Below the pieces are notes generated by a model that was not told the origin of the DNA, searched no databases, and was given only the letters and a program-made list of their open reading frames with translations. DNA of 64,000 nucleotides from Oceanobacillus arenosus (GTDB taxonomy: Bacteria > Bacillota > Bacilli > Bacillales > Amphibacillaceae), in NCBI RefSeq assembly GCF_003369575.1, contig NZ_PIOC01000033.1, positions 1-64,000 of the forward strand, in the 5' to 3' direction. Below, one piece after another: positions 43,963 through 53,416 of this stretch. Numbering within the stretch: the stretch's first letter is position 1; each line of letters starts with the position of its first letter. The position numbers were made by a program, and so were the translations under genes.

Positions 43963-46011
43963 CTAATTTACTTTAAATTTTCGAACTAACTCTTTTAACT
44001 CAGATGCTAATTTTGCCATTGAGTTTGATGAAGCATTAATTTCCTCAAATGAAGCTAGGTGCTCCTCCATAGAAGCCGCCACTTCTTGCGTCTTTGAGGC
44101 AGTTTCTGTTGAAATAGAGTGGATTTGTTTCGTATTCAATTCTATTTGATCAATAGCAGCATCTATTTGGTTCGTAGCAGCTGCTACTTCTTGAGTTTGT
44201 CCTGATACCTCAATGATAGAATTTTGTATATCAAGGAAAGTTTCTTCTACAGATTTGATGGCTTCCATTCCTTTTAACGATTGTGCAACGGTTGTATCCA
44301 TTGAGAGAACGGTTTGCTCAGTTCCTCCTAAAATTGTATCCACTAATTTTTTAATTTGAATAGATGATTCTTTTGATTGCACTGCTAATTTTCGAACTTC
44401 TTCAGCGACTACCGCAAAACCACTTCCATGCTCTCCAGCTCTTGCTGCTTCTATTGCTGCATTTAAAGCAAGTAGATTAGTTTGGTCTGCAATTTGTGTA
44501 ATAACCCCAACAATCTGTCCAATTTCTGTAGAACTATCTCCCAGTTTCCTAATTTTAACTCCTACATCATGAATATTTTTATTTATATTTTCAATCTCTG
44601 AAATAGATGAATAGATTGCTTCAGCTCCAATATTTACTTTTTCCGATGCTATAGCTGCAGAAGATGCAACATGTTGCGTGTTCATTGATACTTGTCTTAC
44701 TCGATCCGTAATTTCCCCCATCATAGCTGAATTATCCAATGTATTTTTCGATTGATCTTCTGCTCCAACTGCAACTTGATGAATAGCTTCCGCCACTTGC
44801 TTACTTACTAACGAAGATTGTTCTGATGTAGCAGAAAGTTCCTCTGCAGATGCTGCGACCTTTTCAGAACTGCTACCTAACTGCGTAACTATTTCTCTTA
44901 AAGATAAAAACATTGTGTTAAACGATTTTGCCAGTTCACCTATTTCATCTTTGCTTTTTATATTTAATAGGTCGGAAGTTAAATTACCTGCAGCAATTTG
45001 TTGAGCTGTTTCCGATACTATCTTAATAGGTTTTACAAGCCTTTTAACAATAAAGAAAACAACAAGACCAGCTAAGGCAATACTCAGAATAATAACTATT
45101 ATTATACCAGATTCCAGTGCATCCACTTTTTCCATATACTGGCTAACCGGCATATATGATAAAATATAAAATCCATACTTGTCATGTTGTACATAAGAGG
45201 CAATATTTTCTACGCCATTTAACGTAAAATTACCGCTTCCTGAAGTGGTTTCACTCATATTCTTAAAGAAGCCTTTCACTTCATCATTTTTACTAAAATC
45301 CAGTTTTAACTCTAAGTCAGAATTATCTGCTGCAATCACGAGACCGGTTGGATCAAGAATCATTGTATGTGCGCTTTGCTCTCCATCTCCATCCACCAGT
45401 TGTTCTGTTAATCTATTCACGTCCACTGGGATAACCAAAGCAGAAAGCACTTGTTTGGTAGTCTCATTTATAATAGAATTAACGATTGGAAGTGTTGGTC
45501 TTCCAGTAATAGGAGAATACATATAATCACCTGTAGTTAACACGGGATTCTTTAATTGCTCATAATAATAAGATTCAAGCTCTTTATCCATTACATAACC
45601 AACAGATGCACCTCCTATTCCATCTGCCAATACTCTGTCATTATATGTAAAAAATATATTCTCATAGAGGCCTTGAGAAAGTTCGTGCCTTTTCTTTAGA
45701 TATTGAGCTATTTGGTCTAATTTTATTTGGTCAACCTCACCAGTATTAGATATTTCATTAAAAAAATTAACCGTATAGAGTTCATTTACCAATGCTTCTG
45801 ATATATCAAATTGAATATCAAAGACCAAATCAACCTGCTGCTCCTTTTCTAAGGCAATTCTAGACAATGAACTTCTCGCTTCATCTTCCAATGCGTTGGA
45901 GGCCGAATATGTTGTATAAAATAGATTTATGAGCATTGGGACTAAAATACAGATAAGAAAAACGGAAAAGATTTTTATAAATAGATTGTTCTTAAACTTT
46001 ATCTTTTTCAT
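43963..46011 (-). CDS. Methyl-accepting chemotaxis protein
   Basis: 682 residues. Membrane segment at ~12-32, an extracellular dCache-type sensor domain to ~300, second membrane segment at ~303-325, HAMP domain, then the long coiled-coil signalling domain with the invariant tip [19 protein letters not shown] and methylation-region glutamines. It detects an extracellular ligand (often amino or organic acids for dCache) and signals to CheA/CheW, which are elsewhere. Start ATG at 46011 follows GCGAGGAGTTAGCA. Confidence 0.9.
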   Translation of the reverse strand: MKKIKFKNNLFIKIFSVFLICILVPMLINLFYTTYSASNALEDEARSSLSRIALEKEQQVDLVFDIQFDISEALVNELYTVNFFNEISNTGEVDQIKLDQIAQYLKKRHELSQGLYENIFFTYNDRVLADGIGGASVGYVMDKELESYYYEQLKNPVLTTGDYMYSPITGRPTLPIVNSIINETTKQVLSALVIPVDVNRLTEQLVDGDGEQSAHTMILDPTGLVIAADNSDLELKLDFSKNDEVKGFFKNMSETTSGSGNFTLNGVENIASYVQHDKYGFYILSYMPVSQYMEKVDALESGIIIVIILSIALAGLVVFFIVKRLVKPIKIVSETAQQIAAGNLTSDLLNIKSKDEIGELAKSFNTMFLSLREIVTQLGSSSEKVAASAEELSATSEQSSLVSKQVAEAIHQVAVGAEDQSKNTLDNSAMMGEITDRVRQVSMNTQHVASSAAIASEKVNIGAEAIYSSISEIENINKNIHDVGVKIRKLGDSSTEIGQIVGVITQIADQTNLLALNAAIEAARAGEHGSGFAVVAEEVRKLAVQSKESSIQIKKLVDTILGGTEQTVLSMDTTVAQSLKGMEAIKSVEETFLDIQNSIIEVSGQTQEVAAATNQIDAAIDQIELNTKQIHSISTETASKTQEVAASMEEHLASFEEINASSNSMAKLASELKELVRKFKVN

Positions 46012-46434
46012 TGCTAACTCCTCGCATATTTTTAATAGTTAAAAATTTTAGGTTACTTCTTGGATATTGATGATACCTATTATGTATATCAGAATCTTTA
46101 AATTTTCTAAATTATTTTATTATCCCTTCACAAACACTTTTACTGTATATTTTTTCAACTACCTTATGTATTTCATCATAAGTTTTATTTAAATTTCTTA
46201 CAGACATCAATCTTACTCATTGTCGGTTAACGTGTTGTTAATGTTCTTATTAATTATTTCTGATTTAAAATCGAACACTCCATGTAATAAGAAGCACCTC
46301 CAATTTAAAGGAATTCGACAAACATCCACCAAATATCCCCTTATTTGTATCCTATATTCCATATTAACATAATCCATATATTACTAGTTTATACTATCAG
46401 CTTTAAATGACTAAAATCCATACTTTATACATTG

Positions 46435-46488
46435 ATAAAGTGAAACTTCATTCAGTGGGGGTCTTACAGCTAGTTAATTCGGGATAAA
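46435..46488 (+). repeat. Dispersed hairpin repeat, copy 4 (short form)
   Basis: 54-bp form: AAAGTGAAACTTCATTCAGT, GGGGG, TCTTACAGCTAGTTAATTCG, GGATAAA. It lies in the 820-base spacer between the chemoreceptor and acyl-CoA synthetase genes. Confidence 0.85.
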
Positions 46489-46733
46489 CAAATAGCATGT
46501 ACACATCCAATCAAGACTTCATTTTCTTTCAAAAATTGCCCCTTTCTCAAAACGGAATTGTAAAAAATAGAACGTGGCGAAAATGGGTACGGATTGCTAG
46601 CTAAATGGGAAAGATTTGTTTACAACAAAGGGAAAAGCCTTATGAAAACAGCAAATTAACCTTTTATAATTTAACTGTTCCTTTTTGGGACAGTCTTTTT
46701 ATGGCACTAAGAATTTACAGCATTTCACCAAAG
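46489..46733. other. Spacer without a supportable gene
   Basis: The longest open frame here (from 46605) lacks a ribosome site and resembles nothing. One hairpin (ACTGTTCC, TTTTT, GGGACAGT, then CTTTTTA, about 46673-46700) looks like a plus-strand terminator of a lost gene. Confidence 0.35.
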
Positions 46734-46763
46734 AAAAAAGACACAGGAACACTATCTCCTGTG
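46734..46763 (-). terminator. Terminator of the acyl-CoA synthetase gene
   Basis: CACAGGA (46742-46748) pairs with TCCTGTG (46757-46763); on the minus strand TCTTTTTTC follows. Confidence 0.6.
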
Positions 46764-46831
46764 AAAGAATGTACTATTGAAAACTACACACTTTGTGGGT
46801 TTAGTTTATTAGAGAATCGCCACTCACCTTC

Positions 46832-48424
46832 TTAATTAACCAATTTGTCCTTGCTTTCCCAAAATTGGTTTCGCAAATGTGCCTTTTGTATTTTGCCTGA
46901 ACCTGTTTTAGGCAGTTCTTTTACAAAGCTGACAGATGTTGGGGCTTTATAGTGGGCGACCCGCTCTCTTGCAAAAGCAATGATTTCCTCTTCCGTTACC
47001 GCTTCTCTATCGCGGACAACCACAACGGCATGTGGGGTCTCTCCCCATTTTTCGTGAGGGATGGAAATTACGGCCGCTTCGATTACCGCTGGATGTTCAT
47101 ACAGAATATTTTCCACCTCAATCGATGAAATATTTTCTCCACCGCTGATAATAACATCTTTTTTTCTGTCGACAATTTCGATATTTCCGTCACTGTCGAC
47201 GACTCCCATATCGCCGGTATGAAACCAGCCATTCCTGATAACTTCTTTTGTCGCCTTTTCATTTTTCCAATAACCTTCCATCACACCGTTGCTCTGGATT
47301 ACAATTTCTCCGATTTCCTTACCGTTAGGCGCAACCTCTTCACCTTCTTCATTGACTACTTTCACGTCAGTTAAGAACATTTGATAACCTGCCTTAGACT
47401 TCATCCGGTATTGGACTTCTTTGGGCTCATCCAAATGCTGGGCGCGGATAATGGATGTTAAGGTCAGCGGGGATGTTTCTGTCATTCCATACACCTGTAT
47501 GAATTCCCAGCCCATTTTTTCCTCCACTTTAGCTATAAACGTGACAGGCGGTGCAGAACCACCGATGACAACCCTTACATTTTGTTGGTTTATATTCATT
47601 TTATTTTCATCATAATATTGGAGCAGTGAATTCAGCACGGTAGGAGCCATGTGCATAATCGTCACGTCATGCTTTTCTAGCTTTTCAAAAATGATATTTG
47701 GACGGGTTTTTCTTAACATGATCTGGGTAGCACCGTTCCCTGTATAATAAAATATCGAGCCCCATCCATTAACATGAAACATAGGCAAAACATGAAGCAC
47801 TACGTCTTGATCACTTACACGTAAATGATGCATCACTTGAAGAGCTTGCAGGTAATTGTTTCGATGAGTAAGCATAACGCCTTTCGGGTCTCCTGTTGTG
47901 CCGCTTGTGTAAAGCAGGCTGGCAATATCCTTTTCATCCATTTCTGCACGGTCAAACGGCTTTACTGAAAATTGGGCCAGCCACGCTTCGTAGTCAAGAT
48001 CGTTATTTTCAAGTTTAATTTTGCTGCCCCCGTGGACAATGATCTTTTCAACATTTAACTGATCTCGGACCGGGTCAATAAGACCGTATAATTCATAGTC
48101 CACAAATAAAATTTTGGTTTCACTATGGTTTAAAATAAACAAATAATCATTCGGCTTTAACCGAATATTTAGTGGGACGGTAACGGCTCCCAATTGAAAT
48201 GCTCCGTAGAACCCTTCTAACATTTCCAACGTATTCGGTGCCAAGATAGCAACCCGATCACCTTTTTCGACCCCCTTTTCTTCCAGCCCATGGGAAAGCC
48301 TGTTTACTCTTTCATTCAGTTCAAAATAAGTAACAACCTTTTCGTCATCAATGACTGCCGTTTTATCGCCATATAGCTTAACAGCTCGATCTAAAAAATC
48401 TGTCAATAGTAATGGAATGTACAT
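46832..48424 (-). CDS. Acyl-CoA synthetase / AMP-binding enzyme
   Basis: 530 residues. AMP-binding motif LLYTSGTTGDPKGVMLTH near residue 170, VYGMTETSP, GWFHTGDMG, and the hinge DRKKDVIISGGENISS; the C-terminal lysine is in PKTGSGKIQK. It belongs to the fatty acid/medium-chain acyl-CoA ligase group (ATP + carboxylate + CoA). The substrate length cannot be read. It is transcribed alone; no beta-oxidation gene is adjacent. The start ATG follows TTGGAGGGGTTAAC. Confidence 0.9.
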   Translation of the reverse strand: MYIPLLLTDFLDRAVKLYGDKTAVIDDEKVVTYFELNERVNRLSHGLEEKGVEKGDRVAILAPNTLEMLEGFYGAFQLGAVTVPLNIRLKPNDYLFILNHSETKILFVDYELYGLIDPVRDQLNVEKIIVHGGSKIKLENNDLDYEAWLAQFSVKPFDRAEMDEKDIASLLYTSGTTGDPKGVMLTHRNNYLQALQVMHHLRVSDQDVVLHVLPMFHVNGWGSIFYYTGNGATQIMLRKTRPNIIFEKLEKHDVTIMHMAPTVLNSLLQYYDENKMNINQQNVRVVIGGSAPPVTFIAKVEEKMGWEFIQVYGMTETSPLTLTSIIRAQHLDEPKEVQYRMKSKAGYQMFLTDVKVVNEEGEEVAPNGKEIGEIVIQSNGVMEGYWKNEKATKEVIRNGWFHTGDMGVVDSDGNIEIVDRKKDVIISGGENISSIEVENILYEHPAVIEAAVISIPHEKWGETPHAVVVVRDREAVTEEEIIAFARERVAHYKAPTSVSFVKELPKTGSGKIQKAHLRNQFWESKDKLVN

Positions 48425-48659
48425 GTTAACCCCTCCAATTAAATGTCATATTATATTTTATTTTCCCTAAAAAATCCCCTCTGCTTTGTCCAATTTTTTG
48501 ACTTGTCTTCATCCCTTTCTTGTTAACTAATTTGTGCCGCTCGCTGTTTATGACAAGTGAATCACTTTTCTATTTTTGATTATACTAAATTTTATAATAA
48601 TTACAACATCTTTTCCAAGTTTTTAAAAATAAAAAATAGTAGACTTAGGAGAACCCTAA

Positions 48660-48878
48660 AAATATGAAGGCGCATACAAAATAAAAGGTGAAAATATCTG
48701 TCCACAAATACTGGACATAGCTACCAGCCCCTTTAAAGCCCGGTATATAAAAGGAAACCTTAATAGCACAGGGAAAGAATGGCTAGAAAAAAGTCTAGGG
48801 GAACAATTCTACCAGCAAGAGATCAAGCAAGTAGAAAGTGAGAGCACCATATAGATGTCAAAGATCCCTTAGCATGAA
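48660..48878 (+). pseudogene. Unrecognised ORF remnant 1
   Basis: A 72-codon frame without start codon or ribosome site: YEGAYKIKGENICPQILD, SPFKARYIKGNLNSTGKEW, and GEQFYQQEIKQVESGEHHID. The residue composition is protein-like rather than random, so this is probably the middle or end of a lost gene. It overlaps the next small frame by ATGA. Confidence 0.35.
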
Positions 48879-49009
48879 AGAACACTTAGATCCATTGTCA
48901 CTAATTAATTTTGTAGAACTTGCGAAACTGGCTTTAGCAAGAAGTGGTTACACAAAAAAGGGTTTCTTCTTTCTTTTGCTATTTCATGCAGAAGGCCACA
49001 TTTTGTGAT
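48875..49009 (+). pseudogene. Unrecognised ORF remnant 2
   Basis: A 44-codon frame starting MKEHLDPLSLINFVELAKLA that overlaps remnant 1 by ATGA, as in coupled operon genes. It ends in a hydrophobic stretch (GFFFLLLFHAEGHIL). Function unknown; both remnants lie between the acyl-CoA synthetase gene and att-like site 2. Confidence 0.3.
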
Positions 49010-49073
49010 CTTCCATTACATTAAAGTCTTATTCGCTACTGACATACCTCTTTATTTATAATAATTTTTGCCT

Positions 49074-49091
49074 CTACTTATGATTTGGCTC
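49074..49091 (-). other. SCC-like attachment site remnant, site 2
   Basis: The minus strand reads GAGCCAAATCATAAGTAG, giving CGEPNHK and a stop in frame; a preceding TTTAGATATAGTGC also resembles the rlmH sequence encoding FRII. Same orientation as the rlmH 3' end. Confidence 0.6.
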
Positions 49092-49197
49092 CCCGCACTA
49101 TATCTAAATGAGGTTTTATTTACTGTCTTCCTTTAATAAGTCCATGGGAAATTCGAAACAAATCTTTATATTATTAAAACCATAAACGCAAATTTTT

Positions 49198-49256
49198 GTT
49201 GCATTTTTTAAAATACTAACATATGCTATTTTAAAATGAATGAACTATTCATTCAT
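49198..49256 (+). promoter_or_regulatory. Promoter and TetR-type operator of the SDR gene
   Basis: TTGCAT and TATGCT separated by 17 bases form the promoter. A perfect inverted repeat (ATGAATGAA, CTA, TTCATTCAT; 49236-49256) covers the expected transcript start, the classic place for a TetR operator. The TetR gene downstream is the likely repressor. Confidence 0.7.
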
Positions 49257-49275
49257 CACAAAGGAGTGCTGAAAA

Positions 49276-50181
49276 ATGATTATGAAAGAAATAGAATGGA
49301 TTCTTCCGGACAAATATACATTAATTACAGGCGCAACAAATGGAATTGGGCTTGCAGCAGCAAAGGCAATCGCTGCACGTGGAGCAAATATCGGAATCAT
49401 TGCCAGAAATCAGGGAAGGGCAGAAGAAATATCTAATCAATTAAAGAAGCAAACAAGCAAACCGATTAAAGTGGATATTTTCATTGCTGATCTTTCCTCT
49501 CAAAGGTCCATTCGCCGAGTAGCTCAACAAATACTTGAAAGGTGCCCACAGATTGACATTTTAGTGAATAACGCCGGGGCTTTATTCGATACCTTTCAAA
49601 TGACGGAGGAAGGTGTGGAAATGACATGGGCATTGAACCACTTGGCACCTTTTCTTCTCACTTCACTGCTTTTAGACCGTCTAAGGGAAAGTGACTCAGC
49701 TCGGGTTATCAATACCTCTTCACATGGGCACAAGATGGTGAAAAGCGGTTTGGATTTTGATAATATTAACGGTGAGCATCTCTATACGGGAATTAAAAAG
49801 TTAATGGGCGGTCCAACACTGCGCTATGCACAGACTAAGCTCGCTAATATTTTATTTACATCTGAATTGGCACGTCGTCTAGAGCCAACAAATATTACCG
49901 TTCATTGTTTTGATCCTGGACTCGTTGCCTCGAATTTTAATCAAAACAATGGAAGGATGGCCAAAGCAACAATGGCTGTGATGAAGTTCTTTTCACGTAC
50001 ACCGGAAGAGGGGGCGGATACATTAATATGGCTTGCGGAAATGAAGGATGTCTCCGGACTAAACGGCCAATACTGTGCTGACAGACAATTGAAGGAACTG
50101 ACGGAAGTGGCTACTGACAGAGAATTGGCAAAAAGACTTTGGGAAATTAGTGAGGAACAAGTTGGGTTATCATTGAAATAA
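49276..50181 (+). CDS. Short-chain dehydrogenase/reductase
   Basis: 301 residues. NAD(P)-binding TGATNGIGLA near residue 20, LVNNAG, an INTSSHGH segment with the catalytic serine, and YAQTKLANILF with catalytic Tyr and Lys. The pattern is that of the retinol-dehydrogenase-like SDRs that act on hydrophobic carbonyls. The ATG follows CAAAGGAGTGCTGAAAA. It is 50 bases upstream of the TetR gene and carries the TetR-type operator at its promoter, so the two form a self-regulated operon. Confidence 0.9.
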   Translation: MIMKEIEWILPDKYTLITGATNGIGLAAAKAIAARGANIGIIARNQGRAEEISNQLKKQTSKPIKVDIFIADLSSQRSIRRVAQQILERCPQIDILVNNAGALFDTFQMTEEGVEMTWALNHLAPFLLTSLLLDRLRESDSARVINTSSHGHKMVKSGLDFDNINGEHLYTGIKKLMGGPTLRYAQTKLANILFTSELARRLEPTNITVHCFDPGLVASNFNQNNGRMAKATMAVMKFFSRTPEEGADTLIWLAEMKDVSGLNGQYCADRQLKELTEVATDRELAKRLWEISEEQVGLSLK

Positions 50182-50231
50182 TTGTTATAATTTATCGTGT
50201 GAAAAAGGCTTATAGAAGAGGATGATCGAAG

Positions 50232-50825
50232 GTGACTCCATTAAATAATGACCAACTGGACCAGCTCCGTGATGAGCGGAGAGAACAAATAAAGAAAGCG
50301 GCCCTAAAAGTATTTGCTCGGAGAGGACTCGTTGGAACTAAAATGAGCATGATTGCTAATGAAGCAGGCATTAGCCAAGGTCTATCCTATCGATACTACA
50401 GTTCCAAAGATGAGCTTTTTATCGCACTTGTTAAGGATGCGATGGAAGAAACAGCTAAGGCATTTGCAACATTAGGACTTATGCAAGGCTCCCCTTCAGA
50501 AAAAATCAGAGAATTTACCATAAGAATGCTGGATGCAAGCAATAGACATTCCTTTATGCTAGTACAGCAAGTACAAACATCAGATGAAGTACCTGACCAG
50601 GCTAAAGATATTGTACAGCAATATCCAACCAGTTCTTTTATTGAGCAAGTGTTCCCCATCTTTAAAGAGGGGCAAGAGAAAGGGGAATTTAGCAAAGGCG
50701 ATCCATCTGAGCTTTTGATGCTCTATTTCTCAGTCATTTCTGGTCTGATGTTGCTGCCTCATGGATTAGATGGGATTAACTTAAATCATAATGTTGATAA
50801 ATTAATGAAAATATTAAAGGAATGA
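50232..50825 (+). CDS. TetR/AcrR-family repressor of the SDR operon
   Basis: 197 residues from GTG (AGAGGATGATCGAAG in front). The N-terminal helix-turn-helix is clear: REQIKKAALKVFARRGLVG, SMIANEAGISQGLSYRYY. The ligand domain is all-helical. It lies 50 bases after the SDR gene and the perfect inverted repeat at 49236-49256 is the likely binding site. Confidence 0.87.
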   Translation: MTPLNNDQLDQLRDERREQIKKAALKVFARRGLVGTKMSMIANEAGISQGLSYRYYSSKDELFIALVKDAMEETAKAFATLGLMQGSPSEKIREFTIRMLDASNRHSFMLVQQVQTSDEVPDQAKDIVQQYPTSSFIEQVFPIFKEGQEKGEFSKGDPSELLMLYFSVISGLMLLPHGLDGINLNHNVDKLMKILKE

Positions 50826-51028
50826 AACAAATAAATTCAAGTCACCTTTCGTCATGGACTCTAACCGGATCGTATGACAATGGGTGACTTATTTTCTGAA
50901 CATATTCGATCCTCATAAGTCAAACTAATCTCATAGTATTTGATAATATTATTATCTTGTTTTTTATGGAAATTTATTCGAGGATTATAACAGAAATATC
51001 TTTAAATATATTATTATTTTTTCCTCAT

Positions 51029-51046
51029 TTACTTATGATATGGTTC
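51029..51046 (-). other. SCC-type attachment site in rlmH, site 1
   Basis: Minus-strand GAACCATATCATAAGTAA encodes the RlmH C-terminus EPYHK and stop. The matching staphylococcal site, encoding EAYHK, has the form GAAGC, TATCATAA; this is knowledge of the family, and use as an attachment site here is inferred. Confidence 0.6.
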
Positions 51047-51508
51047 ATTTCTAATAATTCTAAATCCGCGATAAACCTGCTCCACCAATATCAATCGCAT
51101 CAGCTGATGTGGAAACGTCATCTTAGAAAACGACAACGCCATATCGCTGCGCCTTTGTACGTCTTCACTAATCCCAAGCGATCCGCCGATCACAAACGCA
51201 ATCTTGCTTTTCCCGTATGTCGCAAGCTCATCCATCTTCGCTGCCAGCTGCTCGGAGCTTAGCATTTTCCCGTTTATTTCTAACGTGATGACGTACGTGT
51301 CGTCGCTAATATGTCCTAAAATCCGTTCTCCTTCTTTCCGCTTCACTTCCAGCATTTCTGCCTCACTCATATTCTCTGGTGCCTTTTCATCCGCTACTTC
51401 GATGATGTCTACCTTTGCATAGGCAGTTAGTCGTTTTAAATATTCCTGTATTCCTTGTTTAAGGTATTTTTCCTTTAGTTTTCCGACAGTTACAATTGAA
51501 ATTCTCAT
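51029..51508 (-). CDS. rlmH: 23S rRNA (pseudouridine1915-N3)-methyltransferase RlmH
   Basis: 159 residues, the standard length. SPOUT-type fold motifs: [20 protein letters not shown], the SAM-binding knot [26 protein letters not shown], and the C-terminal [19 protein letters not shown]. It methylates pseudouridine 1915 of 23S rRNA (E. coli numbering). The 3' end is the chromosomal target of SCC elements in staphylococci; here several similar sequences occur downstream. It is followed by no terminator hairpin. Confidence 0.97.
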   Translation of the reverse strand: MRISIVTVGKLKEKYLKQGIQEYLKRLTAYAKVDIIEVADEKAPENMSEAEMLEVKRKEGERILGHISDDTYVITLEINGKMLSSEQLAAKMDELATYGKSKIAFVIGGSLGISEDVQRRSDMALSFSKMTFPHQLMRLILVEQVYRGFRIIRNEPYHK

Positions 51509-51768
51509 CTATTTTCCGATCCTTTTCTAATTGCTTTTGGCAATGATGTTTTATTGTTAGCACAAGCTTCTAATTAGAGTTTACCTTATAACACAAGTAA
51601 AATAAATGATTACTCAAACTTCCAAGCAACAGCCTTTCCTACAAAAAATTTTATCTTTTCCTTACCGTAAAATCAATCGGTTACTCTCATTCTCAAAAGT
51701 TAGGGAAATATTTACTAAAAGGTGTTTAATAATCTTCATTTCTGGAAATATAGAGTACTAAGGGTGTG

Positions 51769-51942
51769 ATGATAAAATTGAAAGCCAGGCGAACATTAGA
51801 GCTTCAGATTGAGCAGCTACGATCTAAAATGTATCATGCCTTTGAAAAAGGAGAACATTACGATCAGATTATTACAATTTCTGAGGAATTAGATGAATTG
51901 CTTAATAAACTGGAGAATCTACATACCAAAACGAATGCTTAA
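51769..51942 (+). CDS. Spo0E-like aspartyl-phosphate phosphatase
   Basis: 57 residues. LQIEQLRSKMYHAFEKGEHYD at the start and SEELDELLNKL near the end give the Spo0E family motif (SxELD). These small proteins dephosphorylate Spo0A-P and so delay sporulation. The ATG at 51769 follows AAGGGTGTG; a TTG nine bases later is an alternative start. Its presence supports a spore-forming host. Confidence 0.8.
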   Translation: MIKLKARRTLELQIEQLRSKMYHAFEKGEHYDQIITISEELDELLNKLENLHTKTNA

Positions 51943-51980
51943 AAAATGACTCCCCTACGTGAAAATAGGCGAGTCATTTT
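51943..51980. terminator. Bidirectional terminator
   Basis: AAAATGACTC (51943-51952) pairs with GAGTCATTTT (51971-51980), between the Spo0E gene (+) and the MFS gene (-). Confidence 0.8.
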
Positions 51981-51988
51981 TATAGGCT

Positions 51989-53242
51989 TTATTCCGCAAT
52001 CTTCTTATCTGGGACAAAAATAAGAATAATAAATCCAATCACAAACAAAATAACGAGACTAAATACGCCATAAGATGTATTTCCTGTCAGCTGTGCAGTG
52101 GCACCAACTAAGAAAGGACCAAGGATTGCAGCGAATTTTCCGAAAATATTATAGAATCCGAAGAACTCATTCGCTCTTTCTTTCGGTACAATTTGCGCGA
52201 AATACGAACGACTAAGCGCCTGAATACCACCTTGTGCTGTTGCGACAAGCATAGCCAGGACCCAAAAATCGGTAATCGTTTCTAAAAATATCGCGTAAAT
52301 ACAGATGACAATATAGATTAAAATACCGGTATAGAGCATTCGCTTCGCCCCGAATTTCTTGGCGAGGTATCCGAATAATATTGCAAATGGTGCGGCAACG
52401 ATTTGTACAGCTAATAATGCAATAATCAAGTCGGTCGCTCCAAGCCCTAAATCCGTTCCATATGCTGTTGACATTGAAATAATCGTGCCAACACCATCAA
52501 TATAGAAGAAATATGCTAATAAAAATAAGAAGATCGTTCGGTACTGCCTTATATCACGAAATGTTTGGCCGAGATGTTTGAAGCTACTTACAATAATTCT
52601 TGGTTCACGTTCAACATAATGAAGCTGATGGACGTTTTTAATCATTGGCATCGCAAAGCTTATCCACCATATCGCTGTGATTAGGAATGCGATCCGGCTC
52701 GCATTCGTTGCGGAGAGAGGAATGATTTCCATTTGTGCGAGCATAATGACAGCAATACTCACTACAAAGGGAATCGCACTTCCGATATAACCTAAAGCAT
52801 ATCCTCTTGCAGAAACATCATTCATCCGCTTCTTCGTTGTTACATCGACGATAAACGCATCATAGAAGACGACTGCACCTCTGGAACCGATCGATGTAAA
52901 GGTATAAATAGTTAATAATAAAATCCAATTATCACTTGGGACAAATAAAAGCATTATCGTGGCTAATGTACCCATCGTGAAAAAGAATAGGAAGAACTTT
53001 TTCTTCATGCCTTGATAATCGGCTATCGTCCCTAAAATCGGCCCGAGTAACGCTAATATTAATGTTGCAATTGAAATCGTATACCCTAAATATGCCGTTG
53101 AATCAACATCAGCAACCCCTGCATTTTCTGCGACTGCTTTATAATAGATTGGAAAAATAGCGGTTGTAATAATGATGGAATAGGCAGAATCCGCCCAATC
53201 ATACATCATCCAGCTCTTCTCTATTTTAGTAAACTTCCCCAA
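51989..53242 (-). CDS. UMF1-type MFS transporter
   Basis: About 417 residues with 12 membrane segments. The start EKSWMMYDWADSAYSIIITTAIFPIYY is typical of the UMF1/Atg22-like MFS group. The loop GTIADYQGMKKKFF and RSYFAQIVPKERANEFFGFYNIFGKFAAILGP are also characteristic. The frame opens with TTG at 53260, but GGGAGGG lies eight bases before a TTG at 53242, the better start. Substrates of this group are unknown. It is transcribed alone toward the Spo0E gene. Confidence 0.85.
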   Translation of the reverse strand: MGKFTKIEKSWMMYDWADSAYSIIITTAIFPIYYKAVAENAGVADVDSTAYLGYTISIATLILALLGPILGTIADYQGMKKKFFLFFFTMGTLATIMLLFVPSDNWILLLTIYTFTSIGSRGAVVFYDAFIVDVTTKKRMNDVSARGYALGYIGSAIPFVVSIAVIMLAQMEIIPLSATNASRIAFLITAIWWISFAMPMIKNVHQLHYVEREPRIIVSSFKHLGQTFRDIRQYRTIFLFLLAYFFYIDGVGTIISMSTAYGTDLGLGATDLIIALLAVQIVAAPFAILFGYLAKKFGAKRMLYTGILIYIVICIYAIFLETITDFWVLAMLVATAQGGIQALSRSYFAQIVPKERANEFFGFYNIFGKFAAILGPFLVGATAQLTGNTSYGVFSLVILFVIGFIILIFVPDKKIAE

Positions 53243-53416
53243 GCACATTCCCTCCCCCAATAGACCTATATTCTATAGTACAACATCATGTAGCAGTTTA
53301 CAGTTATAATATGTAAAACTTTACAATCTTAAAACAATTTGAATCAAAGGACTGGAGCTGGACGTTGCTCACGAGAATGTTGACGATGCAGTACCCCTTA
53401 ACCCCTGTCAAAACAT

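Noticed and set aside
46605-46835. 76-codon ORF in the spacer before the acyl-CoA synthetase
   Set aside because: No ribosome site; it crosses two hairpins and the terminator of the neighbouring gene.
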